Of a DNA stretch of 54,806 nucleotides, positions 40,262 to 47,260 are shown piece by piece. The DNA lies in NCBI GenBank assembly GCA_017518185.1, contig JAFWWB010000026.1, positions 1 through 54,806 of the forward strand, read 5' to 3'. Position 1 is the first letter of the stretch. Every line of letters starts with the position of its first letter. The translations under genes were made by a program, and so were the position numbers. The notes beneath the pieces are model-generated. The model saw only the letters and a program-made list of their open reading frames with translations, was not told where the DNA came from and searched no databases. The stretch comes from Lachnospiraceae bacterium. GTDB taxonomy: Bacteria > Bacillota > Clostridia > Lachnospirales > Lachnospiraceae.

Positions 40262-42844
40262 TCACTTTCGCACTGCCTTAAGCCCTTCCCCTTCTTTCTC
40301 TATCCGGATCACGTCCCCCTGGGAAACAGCACCGGAAAGGATCAGCTTCGCCGCCAGGGTCTCCACCGTCTTCTGTATGTAACGCTTCAACGGTCTCGCA
40401 CCGTACACGGGATCATATCCCTCTTCGGTTATGAAGGCCGCCGCCTCATCCGTAAGCTCCACACTGATCTCCCTGTCGGCGAGCCTGCGGTTAAGGTCAT
40501 CCGTTATGAGGGCTATTATACTACCAATATTGTCTTTTGTCAGCGGTTTGAACAGTATGATCTCATCCAGCCTGTTCAGGAACTCGGGCCTGAAGTGGAG
40601 CTTCAGCTGCTCCATGGCCGCATCCTCGGCGTCCTCCGTGATATTACCCTCGGCATCTATGCCCTCCAGCAGGCTCTGCGCCCCTATGTTGGAGGTCATG
40701 ATGATGATGGTGTTCTTGAAGTCCACGGTCCGTCCCTGGGAATCCGTGATACGTCCGTCATCCAGTACCTGAAGGAGTATGTTGAAGACATCGGGATGGG
40801 CCTTCTCGATCTCATCGAAGAGCACCACCGAATAAGGCCGTCTCCTTACCGCCTCGGTAAGCTGTCCGCCTTCATCGTAGCCCACATATCCCGGAGGTGC
40901 TCCGATGAGCCTGGACACGGAGTGCTTCTCCATGTACTCGCTCATATCGATCCTGACCATATTGCTCTCATCGTCAAAAAGGGACTCCGCCAGGCTCTTT
41001 GCCAGCTCCGTCTTACCCACGCCGGTGGGCCCCAGGAAGAGGAAGGAACCGATGGGTTTTGTGGGATCCTTTATGCCGGCCTTGGAGCGCATGATGGCTT
41101 CGCTGACCTTTTCCACAGCATCGTCCTGGCCCACGACCCGCCTGTGGAGCTGCTCTCCCAGCTTAAGGGTCTTGTTCCTCTCGCTCTCGTTGAGCTTTGA
41201 AACAGGTATGCCTGTCCAGCGGCTTATGATACGGGCTATCTCATCCTCGGAAACGTTCTCATGCACTATCCTGTTCTCTTTCCTGCCCGCTGCCTCCTCA
41301 TCGGCCTCCAGCTGTTTTTTAAGCTGGGGCAGCTTTCCGTATCTGAGCTCCCCGGCTTTGTTCAGGTCGCCGTTCAGCTGGGCGATCTCTATCTCGCTGT
41401 TTACCGCCTCTATCTCCTCACGGAGCTTCGAGACCCTGTCCACAGCGGATTTCTCATTCTCCCACTGGGCCTTTGCAGCATCAAAGCTCTCCTTCTCCTC
41501 GGCCAGTTCCTTCAGCAGGACATCGAGACGTTCCTTGCTCAGCTTGTCGTCTTCCTTCTTAAGGGCAGCCGCTTCTATCTCCATCTGCATGATACGCCGG
41601 CGGGCTTCATCCAGTTCCGTGGGCATGGTATCCAGCTCTGTCTTTATAAGGGCGCAGGCCTCATCCACCAGGTCTATGGCCTTATCCGGCAGGAATCTGT
41701 CGCTTATATATCTGTTGGAGAGCACCGCCGCGCTCACTAGAGCGTTATCCAGTATCTTTACCCCGTGGTAGACCTCGTAACGCTCCTTAAGTCCCCTCAA
41801 TATGGAGATGGTATCCTCAACTGTCGGTTCATCCACCATGACGGGCTGGAAACGGCGCTCAAGGGCCGGATCCTTTTCAATATACTTTCTGTACTCATCC
41901 AGGGTAGTCGCGCCTATGCAGTGAAGCTCTCCTCTTGCAAGCATGGGCTTGAGCATGTTCCCGGCATCCAGGGCGCCGTCGGTCTTGCCCGCGCCGACTA
42001 TGGTATGGAGCTCATCTATGAAGAGTATGATCTGTCCGTCGCTCTTTCGCACTTCCTCGAGCACGGCCTTCAGCCTCTCCTCAAACTCCCCCCTGTACTT
42101 CGCCCCGGCCACCAGTGAACCCATGTCCAGGCCGAAGATCTTCTTATCCTTAAGGCCTCCCGGCACATCGCCCCTGACTATCCTCTGGGCCAGGCCTTCA
42201 ACCACTGCGGTCTTACCTACGCCGGGTTTGCCGATGAGCACGGGGTTGTTCTTTGTCTTCCTGGAAAGTATGCGGATTACATTCCTTATCTCGTCATCCC
42301 TTCCTATGACGGGATCCAGCTTCTGGGATCTCGCCCTTTCCACCAGATCCGTGCCGTACTTTTCAAGGGTATCATAGGTGCCCTCGGGATTGTCGCTCAC
42401 TACCCTCTGGTTACCCCGGACCTGCTGGAGGGCCGTCAGGAACCTGTCCCTGGTGAAGCCGTACTCCGTGAAGATGGCCTTCATCTCCCTGTTGGGATTC
42501 TTTATCATGGCCAGCATCAGGTGCTCTACGGAGACGTATTCGTCGCCCATGGCCTTAGCCTCATCGCCGGCGCTCACCAGTACTTTGTTAAGATCATTTC
42601 CTATATAGAGCTGTCCGCCCTGGACCTTTACCCTTTTCTCCAGGGCCTGTTCCACCCTGCCCACAAAGTGCTCGGTGTTGATCTCCATCTTCTCCACAAG
42701 CTTCAGCACCAGGCTGTCATCCAGCTTCAAGAGGGCGTAGAGCAGATGCTCCTCCTCCATCTCCTGGTTGCCGTAATCGTAGGCATACTTCTCCATATCC
42801 TTCAGTGCTTTGAGGGAATTCTGCGTAAATCTGTCTATATTCAT
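40262..42844 (-). CDS. clpB: Disaggregase ClpB
   Basis: A hexameric AAA+ machine that pulls proteins out of aggregates with DnaK. The 860 residues begin with a Clp_N domain ([14 protein letters not shown]). NBD1 has [14 protein letters not shown] and [13 protein letters not shown]. The coiled-coil middle domain (about 405-525) that marks ClpB rather than ClpC follows. NBD2 has [29 protein letters not shown] and a C-terminal D2-small domain. AGGAGGTG precedes the ATG by five bases. The upstream region carries a CIRCE element, a promoter and two leader hairpins. Likely first gene of clpB-pepT-prsA-like. Confidence 0.97.
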   Translation of the reverse strand: MNIDRFTQNSLKALKDMEKYAYDYGNQEMEEEHLLYALLKLDDSLVLKLVEKMEINTEHFVGRVEQALEKRVKVQGGQLYIGNDLNKVLVSAGDEAKAMGDEYVSVEHLMLAMIKNPNREMKAIFTEYGFTRDRFLTALQQVRGNQRVVSDNPEGTYDTLEKYGTDLVERARSQKLDPVIGRDDEIRNVIRILSRKTKNNPVLIGKPGVGKTAVVEGLAQRIVRGDVPGGLKDKKIFGLDMGSLVAGAKYRGEFEERLKAVLEEVRKSDGQIILFIDELHTIVGAGKTDGALDAGNMLKPMLARGELHCIGATTLDEYRKYIEKDPALERRFQPVMVDEPTVEDTISILRGLKERYEVYHGVKILDNALVSAAVLSNRYISDRFLPDKAIDLVDEACALIKTELDTMPTELDEARRRIMQMEIEAAALKKEDDKLSKERLDVLLKELAEEKESFDAAKAQWENEKSAVDRVSKLREEIEAVNSEIEIAQLNGDLNKAGELRYGKLPQLKKQLEADEEAAGRKENRIVHENVSEDEIARIISRWTGIPVSKLNESERNKTLKLGEQLHRRVVGQDDAVEKVSEAIMRSKAGIKDPTKPIGSFLFLGPTGVGKTELAKSLAESLFDDESNMVRIDMSEYMEKHSVSRLIGAPPGYVGYDEGGQLTEAVRRRPYSVVLFDEIEKAHPDVFNILLQVLDDGRITDSQGRTVDFKNTIIIMTSNIGAQSLLEGIDAEGNITEDAEDAAMEQLKLHFRPEFLNRLDEIILFKPLTKDNIGSIIALITDDLNRRLADREISVELTDEAAAFITEEGYDPVYGARPLKRYIQKTVETLAAKLILSGAVSQGDVIRIEKEGEGLKAVRK

Positions 42845-42861
42845 AAACTCACCTCCTATTC

Positions 42862-42900
42862 GGCATAAGGTGGCTCCGCAAGAGCCGGAGCCCTGATGCC
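42862..42900 (-). promoter_or_regulatory. clpB leader hairpin 2
   Basis: Arms GGCAT/ATGCC and GGCTCCG/CGGAGCC enclose GCTCTTG on the minus strand, ending about five bases before the AGGAGG. Its GGGCTC is complementary to GAGCCC in hairpin 1, so the two could exchange partners. Confidence 0.5.
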
Positions 42901-42927
42901 ATTCTCTGTCTTCACTGCACTTTATTG

Positions 42928-42961
42928 AAAAAAGAGCGCGGGGCTCTCACCTCACGCTCTT
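42928..42961 (-). terminator. Terminator-like hairpin at the 5' end of the clpB leader
   Basis: Minus strand AAGAGCG...CGCTCTT with a G/C-rich loop, followed by six T. It begins within two bases of the clpB -10 box, so it either ends transcription from the upstream receiver gene or attenuates clpB itself. Confidence 0.7.
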
Positions 42962-42962
42962 T

Positions 42963-42991
42963 ACTATAGCACTGTAATTAGCACTCGTCAA
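42963..42991 (-). promoter_or_regulatory. Promoter of clpB
   Basis: Minus strand TTGACG (42986-42991), 17 bases, TATAGT (42963-42968). The -35 box lies in the central nine bases of the CIRCE element. Confidence 0.78.
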
Positions 42992-43004
42992 GAGAGAGTG
43001 CTAA
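42978..43004. promoter_or_regulatory. CIRCE operator (HrcA) of clpB
   Basis: TTAGCACTC - N9 - GAGTGCTAA, perfect. HrcA bound here would cover the -35 box. Confidence 0.96.
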
Positions 43005-43035
43005 CAATTTTGGATCTTCCTTTATCCGTTTTGCC

Positions 43036-43815
43036 TCAGCTGAGTTTTTTATTCAGGAAATCTAGTATGTCCGTCTTGGTGGTAGACTTAAGCAGATATC
43101 CCTCCGGCTTAAGACTCATAACGCGGGAGACCGCCTCCTTCGTGCCTATACCCGTAAGGAAGATCACAGGTATATGCGCCGTGGACTCTTCCTGCTTGAG
43201 CATCTGCAGCACCTGTGGTCCGTCCACCACCGGCATCTCATAATCCAGCAGTATCATATTGACCCTGTCATTCTCAGGAAGCTTCACCAGGAATGTTATG
43301 GCCTTCATACCGTCCGTAACGATATCCACCCGGTACTGGTCCTTGATCCACTCCCGCACCATCTTGGCATACGAAGGGTCATCATCAACGATGAGTATCC
43401 TCTTCTTTTTCATGGCAGTATCCTTCTCGCGGATGCTCTGCTCCACCTCAGCTTCCAGCCTGCCCATATCCACAGGGCGGTCAAGCCAGCTGAAGCTCTG
43501 GAGCAGCGGGTTCTCACTAAGAAGCTCGTCTTTGTAGATAGCCTCGCCCACAAGTATCATCTTCTGGTCCTTATCGGCCACGATCTCACTGAGTTGGTGA
43601 AGCTTGTTCTTCTTCGTGAAATCCTGGTCTATATCTCCGGGGAGATAGAAAAGGAACAGCGCGACCCGTCCCGCCAGACGCTTTATCTCATTATCCAGAT
43701 CCTCCGTCACCGTGGAAACATCATAGCCCATATCCCTGAGCTTCTTCTCGATGCCCTTGACCACCACGCTGAACTTGAACATCAGGATGACAATTTCTTT
43801 TCCCTCTGCCGCCAT
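43036..43815 (-). CDS. Two-receiver signalling protein
   Basis: A 259-residue protein. The C-terminal half (about 138-259) is a normal response-regulator receiver: acidic triad DDD near 144-146, phosphoacceptor Asp about 191 in LLDYEMPVVDG, Thr in FLTGIG, Lys in YLLKST. The N-terminal half (about 8-130) has receiver-like alternation but no clear acidic pocket or acceptor Asp, so it looks like a degenerate receiver. There is no DNA-binding or enzyme output. AGGAGG precedes the ATG by nine bases and it has its own promoter. The likely partners are the hybrid kinases of the operon upstream. Confidence 0.82.
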   Translation of the reverse strand: MAAEGKEIVILMFKFSVVVKGIEKKLRDMGYDVSTVTEDLDNEIKRLAGRVALFLFYLPGDIDQDFTKKNKLHQLSEIVADKDQKMILVGEAIYKDELLSENPLLQSFSWLDRPVDMGRLEAEVEQSIREKDTAMKKKRILIVDDDPSYAKMVREWIKDQYRVDIVTDGMKAITFLVKLPENDRVNMILLDYEMPVVDGPQVLQMLKQEESTAHIPVIFLTGIGTKEAVSRVMSLKPEGYLLKSTTKTDILDFLNKKLS

Positions 43816-43850
43816 GTAAAAAACCTCCTAAAAAATTTCAATACGTATAT

Positions 43851-43879
43851 ATTATACTCAATCCGCGCCCTTTTGAACA
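43851..43879 (-). promoter_or_regulatory. Promoter of the two-receiver protein
   Basis: Minus strand TGTTCA (43874-43879), 17 bases, consensus TATAAT (43851-43856). It overlaps the last codons of the symporter gene. The -35 is poor. Confidence 0.5.
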
Positions 43880-45381
43880 GCCCTGAGAGCATCCTTTTGG
43901 ATATCCGGGTTGTAGGAGAGCATGGGCTCCACGTCCTTTCCCTTTATCCTCCGGTCTATATAGTTCCGGGTTATCTTAACTATAAGTGGAGAGAGCATCA
44001 CCAGTCCTATAAGGTTCGGTATCATCATGAGCCCGTTAAAGGTATCCGCTATATCCATTGTCAGGTCGGATTCCATCACGGCGCCGAAGAGGACCAGTCC
44101 CACAAAGATAAAGCGGTATATCCTGGAGGCCACCACCCCGAAGAGATACTCGGTAACCTTTGCCCCGTAGAAGGACCAGCCCATGACAGTCGTAAAGGAG
44201 AAAAACGTCAGGGCTGCCACCACGAACCATTCCCCAGGCTTTCCGAATATACTGCCGAAGGCCTGCGTCACCAGGGTCGAGTCATTCACGCCCTCAGCCG
44301 CCAGTCCTGTGGAAAGGTCTATAGCCCCGGAGCTCAGTACCACCAGCGCCGTCATGGTGCAGATCACCATGGTATCTATAAAGACCTCGACTATGCCCCA
44401 CATTCCCTGGTGTACCGGCTCTCTGACGCAGCTCACGCTGTGGACCATAACAGAGGATCCGAGCCCGGCTTCATTGGAAAAGACACCACGCTTGCATCCG
44501 TTCTTTATGGTATTCATGGCTGTCTGGACCGCCGTTCCCGCAACGCCGCCTTTGATCGCTGCAGGCCCCAGGGCAAACTTAAAGATCGAAACGAACACAT
44601 CCGGCACTCTCCTGTAGTTCATGAGTACCACCAGGAGGCAGCCCGACACATATACAAAGCACATGACAGGGACCATCTTTTCCGACACCGCCGCCAGCCT
44701 TCTGAAACCTCCGAGTATTATGATGGCTGAAGCCACCATCAGCACTATGCCTATCAGCAGGCTGACCCTTGTTGCATTTACAGCCCCGCTCCCGTCCAAA
44801 GACGTGACAAAAATGGAGCGCACGTTCAGGACTATCTTATTGATCTGACTCATATTGCCTATACCGAAGGAGGCGAATACCGTAAAGATACAGAACAGCA
44901 CGCCCAGGAGTTTTCCTATCCCCTTCATATGCTTTATGGAACCAAGACCGTTCTGGAGATAATACATGGGACCGCCGGACCAGGCGCCTTCGGTATTTCT
45001 CCTCCTGTAGTATATACCCAGAAGACATTCGGAATACTTGACCATCATCCCGAGGAAAGCCGCTACCCACATCCAGAAAACGGCACCTGGACCTCCCACG
45101 CAGATGGCCGTGGCCACCCCCGCGATATTTCCCGTCCCGAGAGTAGCACAGAGGGCTGTACATATTGTCCTTATCTGGGACTGGGCCCCGGCATCATTGA
45201 TGATACGCCCCGATCCCCTGGCTATACCGAATGTATTCTTCCACCAGTGGGGCAGATGGGTAACCTGAAAGAAGCCGGTGATCAGACAGCAGAGCAGACT
45301 GGTGCCCAGCAGCAGGGAAAGCCCGAAAGTTCCCCATACGATGTTGTTGAGCGTGTCGTTAATACGTACAGCCGTATCCAT
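43858..45381 (-). CDS. Alanine/glycine:cation symporter (AgcS family)
   Basis: A 507-residue protein with about eleven membrane helices that should import alanine, glycine or a similar amino acid with Na+ or H+. The family signatures are strong: CTALCATLGTGNIAGVATAI, GGPGAVFWMWVAAFLGMMVKYSE, GAWSGGPMYYLQNGLG and KRGVFSNEAGLGSS. The ATG lies four bases after the stop of the 321-residue gene, so it appears to be the last member of the long signalling operon. Such placement suggests that the transported amino acid and the signalling output are connected; this is inference. Confidence 0.92.
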   Translation of the reverse strand: MDTAVRINDTLNNIVWGTFGLSLLLGTSLLCCLITGFFQVTHLPHWWKNTFGIARGSGRIINDAGAQSQIRTICTALCATLGTGNIAGVATAICVGGPGAVFWMWVAAFLGMMVKYSECLLGIYYRRRNTEGAWSGGPMYYLQNGLGSIKHMKGIGKLLGVLFCIFTVFASFGIGNMSQINKIVLNVRSIFVTSLDGSGAVNATRVSLLIGIVLMVASAIIILGGFRRLAAVSEKMVPVMCFVYVSGCLLVVLMNYRRVPDVFVSIFKFALGPAAIKGGVAGTAVQTAMNTIKNGCKRGVFSNEAGLGSSVMVHSVSCVREPVHQGMWGIVEVFIDTMVICTMTALVVLSSGAIDLSTGLAAEGVNDSTLVTQAFGSIFGKPGEWFVVAALTFFSFTTVMGWSFYGAKVTEYLFGVVASRIYRFIFVGLVLFGAVMESDLTMDIADTFNGLMMIPNLIGLVMLSPLIVKITRNYIDRRIKGKDVEPMLSYNPDIQKDALRAVQKGAD

Positions 45382-45385
45382 ATAC

Positions 45386-46351
45386 TTATCCCATTATCTC
45401 GCAGTAGACCAGCGTCTGGTTCAGCAGCTGGTATGCCACCTCACCAAAGGTAACGGGGCCGGTGTAGGGAGGAGTCGTCTTCCCTTCCAGGTTTCCGTTG
45501 AGATAGTTGAGTATGCAGTTGCAGGAGATCACCGGATTACGTGCTCCCGCGGCATCGATCTTAGCCCTGAACTCTCCCGCGTAATCCTCTACCTTTGTGG
45601 CAAAGCGGTATTCCACGTTTCTGAAAACGGGTGCATAAAATCCCACCGTTCCGTTCTCGATGCCCTTTATAGAGGTATTGATGTAGGATCCGTTATAATC
45701 CGCAACCAGAGGCATTCTTGTATCTATGCCCTTCTTCTCAATATATTCCGCGAAATTCACATCCTGGCCGTTTACGGTACATCTGTCCACAGCCAGTTCA
45801 TTATCATAGAAGCGGATCACAGGATCGGTCTTGTCATCGGTAAAGATATTGATCATGTTGATCATCGCGCTCTTATCCTCGGGAAGCTTTATATACATGA
45901 CCACGGCCTTGTTCGTATAAGCCTCTCCGCTGACTCCGTCAAAGACCTTTGCCTCGCCGCCGACATTCAGATCCATACCCGAGATCCAGCCTACCGTAGG
46001 ATGCATCAGCAGCTCCTCCACATAGGGAGCTTCCTTGGCATACTTTGTGGCCACCTCGGAGCCATAGGGCATGATCACCATGGTAAGACCGTTGTCGTAG
46101 CACTCCTCCACGATCTGGAATACGTTATACTTTCCGTAGGTCGCAATGCGGATCTCCTCGCCGTAATCGATCTCATCCACAAAGAGCCTGTCCTTGGTCA
46201 GCATCCCTCCTTCTTCGCTTATGAAATAGGGAGTGGTGCCTCCGATCCATTTCCCCTTGGGAAGCTTTGAAAGCAGCGACTCATCAGCAGCTATATGAAG
46301 TATCTTCCCTTCATTTATCATTGCACTGGTTTCTTCAAGTGTTTTAAGCAT
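45386..46351 (-). CDS. Protein of unknown function, faintly FIST-like
   Basis: A 321-residue soluble protein. I do not recognise an enzyme. GKWIGGTTPYFISEEGG near the start and ISCNCILNYLNGNLEGK plus GPVTFGEVAYQLLNQT at the end faintly recall FIST sensory proteins, which bind small ligands (possibly amino acids) and partner signalling modules. From memory a DUF6976 family may include it; not verified. AGGGGGG lies seven bases before the ATG. It sits between a small helical protein and the symporter, in the kinase operon. A cytoplasmic ligand sensor is the best guess, with low confidence. Confidence 0.55.
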   Translation of the reverse strand: MLKTLEETSAMINEGKILHIAADESLLSKLPKGKWIGGTTPYFISEEGGMLTKDRLFVDEIDYGEEIRIATYGKYNVFQIVEECYDNGLTMVIMPYGSEVATKYAKEAPYVEELLMHPTVGWISGMDLNVGGEAKVFDGVSGEAYTNKAVVMYIKLPEDKSAMINMINIFTDDKTDPVIRFYDNELAVDRCTVNGQDVNFAEYIEKKGIDTRMPLVADYNGSYINTSIKGIENGTVGFYAPVFRNVEYRFATKVEDYAGEFRAKIDAAGARNPVISCNCILNYLNGNLEGKTTPPYTGPVTFGEVAYQLLNQTLVYCEIMG

Positions 46352-46369
46352 TTTTATACCCCCCTTATT

Positions 46370-46588
46370 TTATAGCGTAGCTATGTTAGCAAGATCGACC
46401 TTGGCAACGATCTTGTATTTACCGAGAAACTCCTCCAGCTCCTTCATGCAGTCATCCATGCTGCCGGGATCGGCCTTCACCTTCTTCTGCAGCTTGGTGA
46501 TGAGCATGTTAAAGGCCAGATTTGCGGAAGTATACTTAAGCTCCCCCCGCAGCACCTTCATGACCTTTTCCTTAACGTTTGCTTCCAT
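46370..46588 (-). CDS. Small helical protein of the signalling operon
   Basis: A 72-residue protein, MEANVKEKVMKVLRGELKYT at the start, predicted as three helices, neutral to basic, no membrane segment. Unknown family. AGGAGG lies seven bases before the ATG at 46588; an ATG one codon earlier is also possible. It lies between the HPt region (39 bases) and the 321-residue gene (18 bases). Confidence 0.6.
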   Translation of the reverse strand: MEANVKEKVMKVLRGELKYTSANLAFNMLITKLQKKVKADPGSMDDCMKELEEFLGKYKIVAKVDLANIATL

Positions 46589-46627
46589 CATTTACCCTCC
46601 TCTCTTTATTTCCTGAAGCCTTTTCCG

Positions 46628-47260
46628 TCATTCCTTATTAAGCTCACTGAGCAGTCCGTCATAATCCAGGGAATCTGCCAATTGGCGTATCCTGCCGAAT
46701 CTTTCGCTTTTCGCCTCCGGTATGGCATACCCGTCGATCTCTTTCATGATCTCCTCCACCATATCGCAGTCCATGGACTCCGCAGCCTCCTTCAGTCCCT
46801 CATAGATGCCTTCCATAAGATACTCGTCCGCCACAGGCTTCTCCGGTTCTTTTGCAGCCTCTTCTTCAAATACGGCGCCTATCTCCTCTCCCAGCCTGAG
46901 GAAATCCTTCATGGCTTTGGCATGATTATCGCGGATATAATCCGTATTGCCTTCCTTCCCGGCGGTCTCAAGCTTCTGTGCCTGTTCACCCAGGTCCATG
47001 GCGCCTATCAGTTTCGCGGAGCTCTTCAGTGCATGTATCTTGATGGTATAGTTCGTCCAGTCTCCCGTAAGATAACTGTTTTCCAGCTCTGCATGCTTAT
47101 CTTCCATGGAATCATAGAAGATCCTGAGCACCGTCTTAAAGGCCTCCTCGGAACCGCTGTTTGTAACAGCCGCCTCCGTATCGATGCACTTAAGCTTCTT
47201 AAGCCAGGACTGTTCGGAAGTATCCTCCTCCTCCGAAGGAGTTTCCCCGGGCTCCGTGAC
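46628..47260 (-). pseudogene. HPt domain separated from its kinase by one TAA codon
   Basis: A 210-codon open stretch in the same frame as the kinase gene ending at 47261, separated from it only by TAA. Its first part (VTEPGETPSEEEDTSEQS) continues the acidic linker of the kinase. The HPt domain follows with the phosphorylatable His (about 76) in KIHALKSSAKLIG, then a helical C-terminal domain. The kinase at the right edge of the window has the same HPt and tail in one chain. The only internal starts are GTG at 47131 and ATG at 47106, both of which cut off helix A of the HPt; GAGGAGG lies 11 bases before the GTG. Either a nonsense mutation, readthrough, or a separately started fragment. Confidence 0.7.

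Noticed and set aside
43004-43036. Additional promoter or terminator right after the two-receiver gene
   Set aside because: The 31 bases hold no stem or promoter boxes beyond the CIRCE arm.
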